64,000 bases of DNA from Chitiniphilus purpureus (GTDB lineage: Bacteria > Pseudomonadota > Gammaproteobacteria > Burkholderiales > Chitinibacteraceae): positions 310,001-374,000 of the forward strand of contig NZ_CP106753.1 of NCBI RefSeq assembly GCF_025642115.1. The letters run 5' to 3'. Under the pieces are notes generated by a model that did not search any database, was not told where the DNA came from, and saw only the letters and a list, made by a program, of their open reading frames with translations. Both the position numbers and the translations under genes were made by a program. Below are positions 1 to 8,951 of this stretch, piece by piece. Each line of letters opens with the position of its first letter. The first letter of the stretch is position 1.

Positions 1-494
1 GCGTCACCGGTTTCGGCATCATCGATCTGGCTGGCCAGGCCCACAGCTACGTCGCCTCCGGCTGCATCAAGACGCCGCCGGGCGCGACGCTGCCCGAACG
101 CGTCAAGGCACTGCTGGACGGGATCGCGCAAGTGGTCGACACCTACCGCCCGCAGCTGGCGGCGGTCGAGATCGTGTTCGTCAACGTCAACCCGCAGTCG
201 ACCCTGATGCTGGGGCAGGCGCGTGGGGCGGTGCTGGCCGCGCTGGTGTCCGCGGGCCTGCCGATCGCCGAGTACACCGCGCTGCAGGTGAAGCAGGCAG
301 TGGTCGGCAACGGCCATGCCGACAAGGATCAGGTCAGCCACATGGTGCAGCGGCTGCTGCGCCTGTCGGGAACACCCCAGTCCGATGCGGCCGACGCGCT
401 GGCGGTGGCGCTGGCGCATGCGCAGCACAGCGGCGGTATTGCCGGACGGCTGCAACAGCACGGATTGTCGATCCGGCGCGGGCGGTTGTCGTAG
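1..494 (+). CDS. ruvC: Holliday junction resolvase RuvC (5' end outside window)
   Basis: RuvC cleaves Holliday junctions as a dimer together with RuvAB. The reading frame is open from base 3 and gives 163 residues, against about 173 for the family, so roughly the first 10 residues, including the first catalytic Asp, lie outside the window. The visible N-terminus VTGFGIID matches the end of the family's first strand. The second catalytic acid is the Glu of VEIVF, followed by the conserved LGQARG helix. The last two acids are the pair in SDAADALA near the C-terminus. ruvA follows 490 bp downstream on the same strand with a small zinc-ribbon gene between; ruvB is not in the window. Confidence 0.96.
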   Translation, partial: VTGFGIIDLAGQAHSYVASGCIKTPPGATLPERVKALLDGIAQVVDTYRPQLAAVEIVFVNVNPQSTLMLGQARGAVLAALVSAGLPIAEYTALQVKQAVVGNGHADKDQVSHMVQRLLRLSGTPQSDAADALAVALAHAQHSGGIAGRLQQHGLSIRRGRLS

Positions 495-607
495 GAACGC
501 CCGATCGGGCCTGCATACCGAAGCCGGACCGATGCGCCGGCAGGCACCAAAGGAACTCGGCGCGCGCCGGCGCGTCTAGTTGTGCATCGAACCGTGAGGA
601 GAGCAGC

Positions 608-889
608 ATGGATTGTCCCGTATGCAAGACCGCCCAGTTGGTGATGAGCGAGCGCCAGGGCGTGGAAATCGACTACTGTCCGCAATGCCGCGGCGTCTGG
701 CTGGACCGTGGCGAGCTCGACAAGATCATCGAGCGCAACACGCGCGACCAGGCGCCACAGCCTGCGGCACCGGCTGCGGCCCAGCCCTATCCGCCGCAAC
801 AGCCGCAACCCCATTATTCGGATCACGGCTACCATAAGGGCCACAAGCCGTACCGCAAGAAGAGCTTTCTGGAAGAGCTGTTCGACTGA
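608..889 (+). CDS. small TFIIB-type zinc-ribbon protein
   Basis: A 93-residue protein of unknown function with one zinc ribbon at its N-terminus: CPVC at residues 3-6 and CPQC around residue 26, followed by the RGVWLDRGEL segment typical of the zf-TFIIB (PF13453) family. The rest is a Pro/Gln/Tyr-rich linker ending in a basic stretch and the acidic tail FLEELFD. The start has a GAGGAG Shine-Dalgarno 8 bases upstream. It lies between ruvC and ruvA, but nothing in the protein shows a link to junction processing; co-location could be incidental. Confidence 0.85.
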   Translation: MDCPVCKTAQLVMSERQGVEIDYCPQCRGVWLDRGELDKIIERNTRDQAPQPAAPAAAQPYPPQQPQPHYSDHGYHKGHKPYRKKSFLEELFD

Positions 890-914
890 TCGCACGCCAA
901 GCGGTCGGGCCCGG

Positions 915-947
915 CGCGCCACGGCAACCACCGTGGCGCGTTGTCTT
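915..947 (+). terminator. hairpin terminator after the zinc-ribbon gene
   Basis: A perfect 10-bp stem (915-924 with 931-940) encloses a 6-base loop and is followed by the T-rich stretch ttgtcttt. It sits between the zinc-ribbon gene and ruvA, so it may partly separate the two. The T-run is interrupted, so efficiency is uncertain. Confidence 0.5.
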
Positions 948-983
948 TGGGGTGCGGCGCCGTTTTGACGACAAGGAACAAGC

Positions 984-1583
984 ATGATCGGCCGCCTGAG
1001 CGGAACCCTGCTGGAAAAACACCCGCCGCACGTCGTGCTCGACGCCCACGGCGTGGGCTACGAGCTGGACGTGCCGATGAGCACGTTCTACGTGCTGCCC
1101 GAGCTGAACGCGCGGGTGGTCCTGTTCACCCATCTGGTGGTGCGCGAGGATGCGCAGCTGCTCTATGGCTTTGCCACGCGCGCCGAGCGCGATCTGTTCC
1201 GCGAGCTGATCAAGATCAGCGGCATCGGCGCCAAGATCGCACTGGCCATTCTGTCCGGTCTGTCCAGCGACGAGTTGGCGCTGGCGATCGCGGGCGAGGA
1301 TGTGGCGCGGCTGTCCAAGGTGCCCGGCATCGGCAAGAAGACTGCCGAGCGGCTGGTACTGGAACTCAAGGGCAGGCTGGGCGGCCTGCCCAACATGCCG
1401 CCCGACCTCGCCCCGCTGCGCCCGGTCGATGCCCCGCCCGGCGCGGGCAGCGACATCCTGCATGCGCTGCTGGCGCTGGGCTACAACGAGCGCGAGGCCG
1501 CTGCCGCGGTCAAGGCGCTGCCCGCCAGGACCGAGGTCTCGGACGGTATCCGGCTGGCGCTCAAGCGCCTGGCACGGGTGTGA
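984..1583 (+). CDS. ruvA: Holliday junction branch-migration protein RuvA
   Basis: RuvA binds the four-way junction as a tetramer and loads the RuvB motor. The 199-residue length is normal. The N-terminal OB fold ([12 protein letters not shown]...) is followed by two helix-hairpin-helix motifs, [11 protein letters not shown] and [12 protein letters not shown], that contact DNA. The C-terminal third (about residues 150-199) is the flexible RuvB-binding domain with the GYNEREA motif. An AAGGAA Shine-Dalgarno precedes the ATG. The next gene starts 10 bases after the stop, suggesting one transcript. Confidence 0.97.
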   Translation: MIGRLSGTLLEKHPPHVVLDAHGVGYELDVPMSTFYVLPELNARVVLFTHLVVREDAQLLYGFATRAERDLFRELIKISGIGAKIALAILSGLSSDELALAIAGEDVARLSKVPGIGKKTAERLVLELKGRLGGLPNMPPDLAPLRPVDAPPGAGSDILHALLALGYNEREAAAAVKALPARTEVSDGIRLALKRLARV

Positions 1584-1593
1584 GGATCGGACC

Positions 1594-2346
1594 ATGGCCA
1601 ACGTCGCAGTACTGATCGATGCCGACAATGTCTCGCCCGGCTGGATGGAACAGGTGCTCAACGAAGCGGGCAAGCTTGGCACCCTGGCGCTCAAGCGCGT
1701 CTATGGCGACTTCAGCCGGCACGATCGTGCCTGGCGCGAGATCTGCGCCCGGCTCGCCATCCACCCGGTGCAGCAGTTTCCCAACACCAAGGGCAAGAAC
1801 GCTTCCGACATCGCGATGGTGATCGATGCGATGGATCTGCTGCATTCGCAGCGCTACGAGAGCTTCTGCCTGATCTCCAGCGACAGCGACTTCAGCCGCC
1901 TTGCCACGCGGCTGCGCGAGGATGGGGTGCAGGTGTGGGGCTTTGGCGAACAGAAGACGCCCGAGGCCTTCGTCAAGGCATGCAGCAAGTTCATCTATGT
2001 CGAGATCCTGCAGCCGGTCGGCGATGAGGAAAGCGAAAGCGCCACCGTGCCCACGCCGTCCGAGGCCCGGCAGCTGTTGCCGGTGGACCGCCGGCTCAAG
2101 CGCCTGCTCTCTGATGCAGTCGAGCAGCTCTCGGACGACGAGGGCTGGGCCAACCTGGGTGCGCTCGGCAGTCTGCTGGGCCAGCTGCATCCCGATTTCG
2201 ACTCACGCAACTACGGCCACCCCAAGCTGTCCAGCCTGGTCGGCGCCACCGGCTGGTTCGAGCTGCAGCAGCCTGGCAGCGGCAACGGCGGACGCGCCTG
2301 GCTGGTGCGGCTCAAGGGCAAGGCCAAACCCGGCAGGCGCGCGTAA
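1594..2346 (+). CDS. NYN-domain / LOTUS (OST-HTH) protein, putative RNase
   Basis: A 250-residue protein with an N-terminal PIN-like NYN nuclease domain and a C-terminal OST-HTH/LOTUS domain (about residues 165-240). The acidic residues expected for metal binding are visible: the DADN motif at residues 9-12, the Asp of ASDIAMVIDAMD and the SSDSDF motif. Family members are thought to be structure-specific RNA nucleases, and the LOTUS domain binds RNA. The ATG 10 bases after ruvA is chosen because the NYN core begins right there (MANVAVLIDAD). No substrate can be inferred. Confidence 0.88.
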   Translation: MANVAVLIDADNVSPGWMEQVLNEAGKLGTLALKRVYGDFSRHDRAWREICARLAIHPVQQFPNTKGKNASDIAMVIDAMDLLHSQRYESFCLISSDSDFSRLATRLREDGVQVWGFGEQKTPEAFVKACSKFIYVEILQPVGDEESESATVPTPSEARQLLPVDRRLKRLLSDAVEQLSDDEGWANLGALGSLLGQLHPDFDSRNYGHPKLSSLVGATGWFELQQPGSGNGGRAWLVRLKGKAKPGRRA

Positions 2347-2416
2347 CCCAGGCTTGCGCCCGGGGCCGCATGTCGGGCACACCGGCACGCGGTCATGGCG
2401 CCGCAGGAAGCCGGCG

Positions 2417-3208
2417 CTAGCGCACGGCGACGCGCGCGTCGGGCAGCTCGATCGTTTCCAGGAATTTCAGGTGCCCGATATAGGCGAGCGCCTGATTGAT
2501 CCTGACCGAAGGGACATCGTCCTTGCGCATGTGCAGGATGTCCGCCGGGCTGATCCAGCGCGGGTGGGCATTCGTCAACGGCGCGCCGGCGGCATGGTAG
2601 GCGGCAAGCACGAACTGCGAGCAGAAGAAGCGCTCGTTGTCCACCGTGCCCAGCTGGATCGCCGCCACGCCGCGCAAGCACGCTTCGCGCAGTGTCGCCG
2701 AGACCAGCGGCAGTTCGCAGAGTCGCCGCTGCACCGAGAACGGCGCCTGCAGCAGTACGCCCACGTAGTCGTAGCGCTGCCCGAGCTGTGCATGCGCGAA
2801 ATCGCGCAGCGCGCCGATCTGCGCGGCATCCAGACCTTCGCGGCGGAACGCGACCACCACCGCCTCCTCCTGCACCAACCGGTCCAGCCGGCGCAGCCGC
2901 ACGCCTTCGCCCACCGCCTCGGCCACCTCGCCATCCCCAAGATACAGTGCGGCGTGACTTACCGGCGCCAGCGTGAACATGCGGATGCCGGCCGATGTGA
3001 AGCCATTGGATGCCGACAGCAGGATATCGCCGGGCAGCAGCGCGGCGGCATCGACCAGTGCCCCGCCATCCTTCGGGCTGAGCCCTGGCTGCTGGAATGC
3101 CACGCGCACCGGTGCCGGTGCTGCCGCCCCCGACACCGGCTCGACCCGGGTGGCACAACCGGCCAGCGCCACCAGCACCAACAGCAGAACGCGTCCCAAC
3201 CCCTTCAT
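2417..3208 (-). CDS. lipoprotein with YiiX/NlpC-P60-like cysteine hydrolase fold
   Basis: A 263-residue predicted lipoprotein. The start at 3208 is chosen because it is followed at once by a signal peptide and the lipobox LAGC (Cys18), and GGAG lies upstream. The mature part resembles the permuted papain-like YiiX/YebB-type hydrolases: the His-bearing strand SHAALYLGDG comes first and the nucleophile-like Cys of FFCSQFVLAAY comes later, the reverse of the papain order. Such proteins are usually envelope amidases or peptidases, but the substrate is unknown. It ends facing the NYN gene (convergent). Confidence 0.8.
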   Translation of the reverse strand: MKGLGRVLLLVLVALAGCATRVEPVSGAAAPAPVRVAFQQPGLSPKDGGALVDAAALLPGDILLSASNGFTSAGIRMFTLAPVSHAALYLGDGEVAEAVGEGVRLRRLDRLVQEEAVVVAFRREGLDAAQIGALRDFAHAQLGQRYDYVGVLLQAPFSVQRRLCELPLVSATLREACLRGVAAIQLGTVDNERFFCSQFVLAAYHAAGAPLTNAHPRWISPADILHMRKDDVPSVRINQALAYIGHLKFLETIELPDARVAVR

Positions 3209-3306
3209 AACCTGCTCCATGGATGACCGGACTGTCGCCGGCGAGCTTATCGCAACCGGGCCCTGCGCCGCACGCGTCGCAGCCACTGTCGCGCAGGCAG
3301 GCCGCT

Positions 3307-3891
3307 TCAGGCCAGCGCTCCCAGCCCATAACGGGCGAGCAACGCCGCGGTCTCATACAGTGGCAGCCCCATCACACCGGTGTAGCTGCCGTCCAGCCGG
3401 GTCACGAACAGGCCGGCCCGGCCCTGGATGCCATAGGCACCGGCCTTGTCCAGCGGCTCGCCGCTCGCCACGTAGGCGGCGATCTGCGCATCGGTCAGCA
3501 CGGCAAAGGTGACCCGGCTTTCGGACAACACGGTTTCCACACGGTCCTGCTCGGCGACGGCCAGTGCGGTCAGCACCACATGGGTGCTGCCGGACAGCCG
3601 CTTGAGCATCGCATGTGCATGCCCGGCATCGTCCGGCTTGCCCAGGATCCCGCCGTCGAGCACCACGGTGGTATCGGCCGCCAGGACGGGACGCGGGTCG
3701 CGCTCCTGCGCCAGCACCGCCAGCCAGCCAGCCTGGGCCTTGGCACGGGCCAGGCGCAGCACATAGCCGTGCGGGTCCTCGTCGAGCAACGGCGTTTCAT
3801 CGACCGGCGCGGTGATGCGCTCGAAGGTGACGCCCAGTTGGGCGAGCAGTTCGCGCCGTCGCGGGCTGGCGGAGGCAAGGTAGAGATCCAT
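3307..3891 (-). CDS. maf: Maf/YhdE-type nucleoside triphosphate pyrophosphatase
   Basis: A 194-residue Maf protein, a house-cleaning enzyme that hydrolyses non-canonical or pyrimidine NTPs to NMP and PPi. The N-terminal SASPRRRELL motif binds phosphate; AADTTVVLDG carries the catalytic Asp; and SGEPLDKAGAYGIQG is the segment that marks the YhdE (dTTP/UTP) branch rather than the YceF branch. The start at 3891 puts the core strand MDLYLAS at the N-terminus, as in the family. rlmH lies upstream on the same strand, a common pairing in betaproteobacteria. Confidence 0.95.
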   Translation of the reverse strand: MDLYLASASPRRRELLAQLGVTFERITAPVDETPLLDEDPHGYVLRLARAKAQAGWLAVLAQERDPRPVLAADTTVVLDGGILGKPDDAGHAHAMLKRLSGSTHVVLTALAVAEQDRVETVLSESRVTFAVLTDAQIAAYVASGEPLDKAGAYGIQGRAGLFVTRLDGSYTGVMGLPLYETAALLARYGLGALA

Positions 3892-4054
3892 CGGCGTTCC
3901 TATCGGCTGGGCGCGCAATTGTAGCGCGCGTGGCCGTTGTGGCACGTTCGCGCGTCAGCGTGCAGACGGGACGGCGACCGAAGGCCCGGGGCACAGGCCC
4001 ATCCGTACCAGGCATCGGCCGGGACCGGCACGGACGCGGGACAGCGCCGGCACG

Positions 4055-4525
4055 CTATTCGCGGTGGTAGGGGTGGTGATGCAGGATGCTGTACGCCCGG
4101 TACAGCTGTTCGGCCAGCAGCACCCGCACCAGGCCGTGCGGCAGCGTCAGCGCCGACAGCTGCAGCAGCTGATCGGCACGTTGCTTGACACTGGGGTCCA
4201 ATCCGTCGGCACCACCGATGATGAACACGGTGTCGCGGCCGTCGGCGTGCCATTGCTTCATCGCGTCGGCGAGCCTGGCCGTGCTCCAGTTGGCGCCGCG
4301 CTCATCCAGCGCGAGTACGCGTGCCTGCTGCGGGATTGCTGCCAGGATGCGCACTGCCTCCTCGGCCATCACCTGCTGCGCTGTCCGCCCACCCGAGCGC
4401 TTGTCCGGCTTGAGCTCGATCAGCGTCAGCGCGAACTCGCGCGGCAGGCGTTTGCTGTACTCGGCGAATCCCGCCTCGATCCACGCCGGCATCCTGTGGC
4501 CGACGGCGATCACGATCAGCCTCAT
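4055..4525 (-). CDS. rlmH: 23S rRNA pseudouridine1915 N3-methyltransferase RlmH
   Basis: A 156-residue SPOUT-class methyltransferase that modifies pseudouridine 1915 in helix 69 of 23S rRNA in the assembled 70S ribosome. The N-terminal MRLIVIAVG, the SAM-binding GGADGLD knot segment and the C-terminal [20 protein letters not shown] with the HHHPYHRE tail are all family hallmarks. The start at 4525 gives the normal length and has a GAGGGAG Shine-Dalgarno. Transcription would run on into maf 163 bp downstream. In many bacteria rsfS lies just upstream; here the upstream neighbour is the divergent chitin-binding gene. Confidence 0.97.
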   Translation of the reverse strand: MRLIVIAVGHRMPAWIEAGFAEYSKRLPREFALTLIELKPDKRSGGRTAQQVMAEEAVRILAAIPQQARVLALDERGANWSTARLADAMKQWHADGRDTVFIIGGADGLDPSVKQRADQLLQLSALTLPHGLVRVLLAEQLYRAYSILHHHPYHRE

Positions 4526-4743
4526 GCCCGCTCCCTCGAAAGTGCGCCAATGTAGCACGCGCCACCACGCCTCCGGGGCCCGCTGGCAGCAGCGCGGCGT
4601 CGTGCCGCGGGCCGGAAGGCAAACGACGGCAGTCGTCAAGTCAGCGCTCAACGGCGATCCGGCCCGAATCCGCGTTGCTTATGCTTGGTGCACGGCCGTT
4701 CACGGCCGACGACAACCAAACCAGAACAAGATCGAGGATGGAG

Positions 4744-5850
4744 ATGAACACATTGCACTTACGCAAGATGGCTGGCGTATGCGCGGCCGTGATGAGCCTG
4801 TTCGGTCCCGCGTCGCTGGCCCACGCCTACGATGCCTGGCAGGAAGGCGCCACCTACGCCACCGGTGCCAAAGTGACCTACGCCGGGCAGGATTACGAAG
4901 CCCGGCTGACGCACACCGCCCACGTCGGCGCCGACTGGAACCCGGTCGCCACGCCAACACTGTGGCGCGCGCTGGGGCAGGTGGTGCCGACCCCGACGCT
5001 CACCCCGGTGCCAACGTCGGTGCCGTGCCCGCAATTCCCGAACTTCGCGCCACGTTGGCAGGCCGGCGTGTCCTACGGCAGCGGCGTCTGCGTCAGCATC
5101 ACCCGGCCCTACCCGCCGCGCGGACAGTGCATCGACAATTATGCGGCGCTGCAACCGCACGTCTCGGACGCTGGCAATGCGCCGCCCACGGGTACCGCAT
5201 ACTGGCGGCAATCCGGTGCGTCGGTCTGCGAATCGGGCGGCACGCCCACCCCGCCGCCGCCGCCCACGCCGACCCCGCTCACCCCGACGCCCACCCCCAC
5301 ACCGACGCCGGTCGCCGTGCCGCAATGGCAGCCCGGGCAGGCCTATCTCGGTGGCCAGCGCATCTGCCTGGAAGGCATTCTTTACGAGGCGCGGTGGTGG
5401 ACACAGGGGGAGCGCCCCGATCCGGCCAATCCCGCCAGTCCCTGGCGCAGGATCGGCGAATGCCCGCCCCCCTACCGGCCGCCAACCCCCACGCCGACCC
5501 CCACACTGCCGCCCGGTACGGTTGCCCCATTCCAATGGCAGGCCTCGGCCAGCGCTGCCACCGTGCTCTTTGACTGGAAGCTCGACGGCCGCCAACTGGG
5601 TGGCGTGGCGCCGGCACGCTGGTACATCCTGGACGCGCAGGCGAACGTGGTGTTGTCCAGCAGCCTCATCTATGTGGCCGACGACTTTGCCAACGGCATC
5701 GCCACCTACGGCGGCAGCGGACGCATCGATGGCGTGGTGCCGGGCACCTACCGCTACCGGCTCAAGCTGTGCAACCAGGATGCATCACGCTGCCTGGACA
5801 GCGAGGGGACCGTGGACGTGGTCGTTCCCGGCAGTCAGGCCCCGGCCTGA
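4744..5850 (+). CDS. secreted multi-CBM5/12 chitin-binding protein with no recognised catalytic domain
   Basis: A 368-residue secreted protein. A signal peptide (cleavage near AHA-Y, residue 28) leads into a CBM5/12 module (about 29-78, AWQEGATYATGAKVTY...). A Pro-Thr linker follows, then a second, Cys-containing CBM-like module (about 100-160), another linker and a third module (about 196-243, with YEARWWTQG). A final linker precedes an unassigned beta-rich domain of about 105 residues beginning FQWQASASAATVLFDW. CBM5/12 modules bind chitin. Its N-terminus aligns with that of the GH19 chitinase 289 bp downstream, so the two share a recent common origin. The ATG at 4744 is preferred over 4738 because the aligned chitinase start and the GAGG spacing both fit it. 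Confidence 0.82.
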   Translation: MNTLHLRKMAGVCAAVMSLFGPASLAHAYDAWQEGATYATGAKVTYAGQDYEARLTHTAHVGADWNPVATPTLWRALGQVVPTPTLTPVPTSVPCPQFPNFAPRWQAGVSYGSGVCVSITRPYPPRGQCIDNYAALQPHVSDAGNAPPTGTAYWRQSGASVCESGGTPTPPPPPTPTPLTPTPTPTPTPVAVPQWQPGQAYLGGQRICLEGILYEARWWTQGERPDPANPASPWRRIGECPPPYRPPTPTPTPTLPPGTVAPFQWQASASAATVLFDWKLDGRQLGGVAPARWYILDAQANVVLSSSLIYVADDFANGIATYGGSGRIDGVVPGTYRYRLKLCNQDASRCLDSEGTVDVVVPGSQAPA

Positions 5851-5860
5851 GACCGCGGCG

Positions 5861-5894
5861 ACGGGTGAAGCAGTGCTGCGGCGCCTTCACCCGT
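5861..5894 (+). terminator. hairpin after the chitin-binding gene, no T-run
   Basis: A perfect 10-bp inverted repeat (ACGGGTGAAG at 5861-5870 and its complement at 5885-5894) around a 14-base loop, starting 10 bases after the stop codon. There is no T-run, so it is either a weak or factor-dependent terminator or an mRNA 3'-end stabiliser. Confidence 0.4.
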
Positions 5895-6087
5895 GCCAGC
5901 CTATCGTCGGAGACAAACGTCGGGCATCACGGTGATGCCTGCGCTGCGGCCCGGCATTTGTCCCTCGCAACCCGCTGCATGCAATGCTTGTGCGTGCACG
6001 AGGCCGTTGCGGGGCAATGGGAGCGCGGCATGGCCGGTGACACCATCGGCGTCGCTTTCTTACAAGTGTGCGTTATGATGGCGCTAC

Positions 6088-6107
6088 CGCCGATATCGTT
6101 ATCGGCG
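6088..6107. promoter_or_regulatory. perfect palindrome in the chitinase leader, candidate operator
   Basis: Two perfect 8-bp arms (CGCCGATA and TATCGGCG) flank the 4-base spacer TCGT. The site lies 32 bp upstream of the chitinase ATG. A TATGAT -10-like hexamer sits at 6074-6079, so the palindrome would fall at about the transcription start, a typical repressor position. No convincing -35 was found, so the promoter itself is uncertain. The same site is not present upstream of the neighbouring chitin-binding gene. Confidence 0.45.
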
Positions 6108-6139
6108 AATCAATTAAAAGCCAAAAGAAGGATGGAGCG

Positions 6140-8116
6140 ATGAAAACCCTGCGCATGCGCAAGCTTGGCGCGGCGTGCCTGATTGCATTCGGCACGTTCG
6201 GGCCTGTGATGATGAGTGCCTCTTCCGCCTATGCCTACCCGGCATGGCAAGAGGGTTCGACCTATACCGCCGGTACCAAGACCACGTTCAACGGCCGGGA
6301 CTACGAGGCGTTGTCCACCCATACCGCCTACGTCGGCACCAACTGGAACCCCGCCGGCACGCCGACGCTGTGGAAGGACCTGGGGTCCACCAGCGGCAAC
6401 CCAACCCCCACCCCGGCCCCGACGCCGACCCCAACCACTCCCACACCGACCCCGGTGACACCGACCCCTGCCGTCACGCCGACACCGGCTCCGACGCCCA
6501 CCCCGGTGGTCAGCACCCCCACGCCACCCCCGACCGGCTGCTCTCCCGCCTGGAACGCAGGCACGGCCTACACCGGCGGCCAACGCGTGGCCTACAACGG
6601 CACCCTGTACGAAGCGAAATGGTGGACCCAGGGCGACAACCCGGCGCAATCCGGGGCATGGGGGGTCTGGAAGGTGATCGGTTCATGCGGTGGCACGCCG
6701 ACGCCGACCCCAACACCTACGCCGACGCCCACACCGACTCCGACTCCGACTCCGACTCCGACTCCGACACCGACACCGACACCGACACCTACGCCGACAC
6801 CCACACCGACTCCGGTCACGCCGGCACCGGCGCCGTACAAGCCGCAGATCACCTATATCGCGGCCCCGGCAGGCTATCCGAGCGATGCGCAATTCACGGC
6901 GGCCGAGAACGCACTTGCCGCCCAGGCAGGTACCGATGCGCAGGCCATCGCCCGCATCCGCGCCGCACTGCGCGTGCTGCCGGACACGCAGGTCGAAGCG
7001 GTGGTACCCGGCCGTGCCGCCAACCCGGACAACGTCAAGCGCGTGGAGCGCCTGCTGGGTGAGACGCGCTTCGACCACTTCTTCCCGGTGCGTCACATCA
7101 ACTACACCTACACCAACTTCCTGCGCGGCGTGGCCAAATTCCCGGCCTATTGCGACAACTACAGCGACGGCCGTGACGCCGACGCGATCTGCCGCAAGCT
7201 GCTGGCAACCTCGTTCGCCCACTTCACGCAGGAGACCGGCGCCAACTGGCCGGCGCTGACCCCGGCGACCGCGCGCACCTATGCCGATCACAACAACCCG
7301 GTGCTGGCCGGCTTGCCGCAGAACGAGGCGATTCCCAAGTACCGCCAGGCGCTGTGGTACCTGCGCGAGTCGGGCATGAACGAAGGCTCGGCCACCGGCG
7401 CCTATCAGGACTGCTTCCGCGGTGCCGGCGGCTCGATCTTCTCGATCTTCTATCCGTGCGGACAGAACGGTTCGGGCCAGTTCATCGACTATTTCGGCCG
7501 CGGCTCCAAGCAGCTGTCGTGGAACTACAACTACGGTCCTTTCAGCAAGTCGCTCTACGGCGATGTCAACGTGCTGCTGGACAACCCGGCACGCGTGGCC
7601 GACACCTGGCTCAACTTCGCCTCGGCGATCTGGTTCGCGGTCTATCCGCAGTCGCCCAAGCCGCCGATGACCTGGGTGATCGACGGCACCTGGACGCCCA
7701 ACGCGGTCGACCTGGCCAACGGCATGACCCCGGGCTTCGGTGCCACCACCTTCATCATCAACGGTGGCATCGAGTGCGGTAAGGGCGGCGAAGTGCAGCA
7801 ATCGCAGAACCGCATCGCGGCCTACGTGGAGTTCGCCCGTGAACTGGGCGTGACCATCCCGGCCAACGAAGCGCTGGGTTGCGCCAACATGAAGGGCTTC
7901 CAGTCCGGCTCGGCGGCAGCGACCAAGACCTACCTGGACAAGGCCTGGGGCTACAACCCGAACAATCCGGGTGGCGTGAGCTGGGCCTGCCAACTGGTCG
8001 ACTACCAGATGCCGTTCTCGCTGGCAGTGCCGGGCGACTACAAGGCCTGCGTCGACTACATGTTCCGCGGCAAGGTGGTGCACAACGGCCAGGTGGTGAT
8101 CGACAACACCAAATAA
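6140..8116 (+). CDS. secreted GH19 chitinase with two CBM5/12 modules
   Basis: A 658-residue secreted endochitinase. Order: signal peptide (cleavage near AYA-Y, residue 32), CBM5/12 (33-82), Pro-Thr linker, second CBM5/12 (133-183, YEAKWWTQG), a 20-fold Thr-Pro linker (186-225), then the GH19 catalytic domain (about 231-658). Catalytic-domain hallmarks are Glu365 in FTQETGANW (the HETG-like general acid), the [15 protein letters not shown] substrate-cleft motif and [10 protein letters not shown]19 enzymes hydrolyse beta-1,4-GlcNAc polymer with inversion. The start at 6140 has AGAAGG nine bases upstream. Its own leader carries a palindrome at 6088-6107 and a strong terminator follows, so it is probably expressed alone. 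Confidence 0.95.
   Translation: MKTLRMRKLGAACLIAFGTFGPVMMSASSAYAYPAWQEGSTYTAGTKTTFNGRDYEALSTHTAYVGTNWNPAGTPTLWKDLGSTSGNPTPTPAPTPTPTTPTPTPVTPTPAVTPTPAPTPTPVVSTPTPPPTGCSPAWNAGTAYTGGQRVAYNGTLYEAKWWTQGDNPAQSGAWGVWKVIGSCGGTPTPTPTPTPTPTPTPTPTPTPTPTPTPTPTPTPTPTPTPVTPAPAPYKPQITYIAAPAGYPSDAQFTAAENALAAQAGTDAQAIARIRAALRVLPDTQVEAVVPGRAANPDNVKRVERLLGETRFDHFFPVRHINYTYTNFLRGVAKFPAYCDNYSDGRDADAICRKLLATSFAHFTQETGANWPALTPATARTYADHNNPVLAGLPQNEAIPKYRQALWYLRESGMNEGSATGAYQDCFRGAGGSIFSIFYPCGQNGSGQFIDYFGRGSKQLSWNYNYGPFSKSLYGDVNVLLDNPARVADTWLNFASAIWFAVYPQSPKPPMTWVIDGTWTPNAVDLANGMTPGFGATTFIINGGIECGKGGEVQQSQNRIAAYVEFARELGVTIPANEALGCANMKGFQSGSAAATKTYLDKAWGYNPNNPGGVSWACQLVDYQMPFSLAVPGDYKACVDYMFRGKVVHNGQVVIDNTK
6695..6814 (+). 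repeat. hexanucleotide repeat encoding the (Thr-Pro)20 linker
   Basis: Twenty consecutive Thr-Pro dipeptides. The core is five identical CCGACT units (6734-6763) followed by four CCGACA units (6764-6787); the flanks are degenerate versions. Because the unit is 6 bp, slippage would change linker length without breaking the frame. Confidence 0.9.
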
Positions 8117-8138
8117 GCCGCTGCGCCTGTCGATCCAC

Positions 8139-8165
8139 GGCGGCCCTCACGGGCCGCCGTTTTTC
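8139..8165 (+). terminator. intrinsic terminator of the chitinase gene
   Basis: Stem GGCGGCCC (8139-8146), loop TCAC, stem GGGCCGCC (8151-8158), then a run of five T after one G. It begins 22 bases after the chitinase stop codon and isolates it from the pseudouridine synthase. Confidence 0.92.
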
Positions 8166-8222
8166 GTCTGCGCCGTATGCTGCCGTGGCCCACCATCCGC
8201 GCTACGCGGTAAAGTCGCGGCC

Positions 8223-8951
8223 ATGAAGACACTTTCGTTGGACCGCATCCTGCAAAGTCAGGGCTTTGGCACGCGCAAGGGCTGCCGTGCGCTGATCGAG
8301 GGCGGCGAGGTGGCGGTGGATGGCACCGTCGTCACCCGCTGGCAGACCGAATTCCAGCCCGAAGGGTTGGCATTCACCGTGTTCGGTGAGCCGTGGGCCT
8401 ATCGCGCGCACCTCTACCTCGCATTGAACAAGCCGCCCGGCTACGAATGCAGCCGCAAGCCGAGTCACCATCCCGGCATACATACGCTGCTGCCCGAACA
8501 ATTCACCTGGCGGGAGGTGCAGCCGGTCGGCCGGCTCGACCATGACACCACCGGCCTGTTGCTGCTGTCGGACGACGGCGACTTCATCCACGCCCAATCG
8601 CACCCGAAACGGCACCAGCCCAAGGTCTATCAGGCCACGCTGGCCCATCCGGCCGACGCCGGATTGGTGCAGCAATTGCTCGACGGCGTGCAGCTGATCG
8701 ACGAAAAAGCCCCCATCGCCGCGCTGGCCGCCTCGCTGCTGGACCCACTCACCATCGAGATCGCGCTGGACCAGGGCAAATACCATCAGGTCAAACGCAT
8801 GCTGGCCGCGGCAGGCAACCATTGCGCGGCGTTGACGCGTACCCGGATCGGCCAGTTGTCGCTGGCCGAGCTTGAACTGGCCGAAGGGCAATGGTGCCAC
8901 CTCGATCAGGCGCAATTGGCACGGCTTGGCCAGGCCGATACCGTGGGATGA
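8223..8951 (+). CDS. rsuA: RsuA-type 16S rRNA pseudouridine synthase
   Basis: A 242-residue member of the RsuA family; RsuA makes pseudouridine 516 in 16S rRNA. An N-terminal S4 RNA-binding domain (residues 1-60, SLDRILQSQGFGTRKGCRAL) is followed by the catalytic domain with ALNKPPGYECS and the GRLDHDTTGLLLL motif, whose first Asp is the catalytic nucleophile. GKYHQVKRMLAAAGNH is the late conserved helix. Length and motif order fit RsuA better than the longer RluB. The stop codon overlaps the next gene's ATG (ATGA), so the two are co-translated. Confidence 0.9.
   Translation: MKTLSLDRILQSQGFGTRKGCRALIEGGEVAVDGTVVTRWQTEFQPEGLAFTVFGEPWAYRAHLYLALNKPPGYECSRKPSHHPGIHTLLPEQFTWREVQPVGRLDHDTTGLLLLSDDGDFIHAQSHPKRHQPKVYQATLAHPADAGLVQQLLDGVQLIDEKAPIAALAASLLDPLTIEIALDQGKYHQVKRMLAAAGNHCAALTRTRIGQLSLAELELAEGQWCHLDQAQLARLGQADTVG

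Noticed and set aside
329..985. Long antisense frames opposite ruvC and the zinc-ribbon gene, and many similar ones elsewhere
   Set aside because: In this GC-rich DNA long open frames opposite or out of phase with real genes are common; the translations are Arg/Ala-rich and match no family.
6695..6814. Repeat tract as a possible CRISPR array
   Set aside because: Units are contiguous 6-mers in frame inside a coding linker with no spacers.
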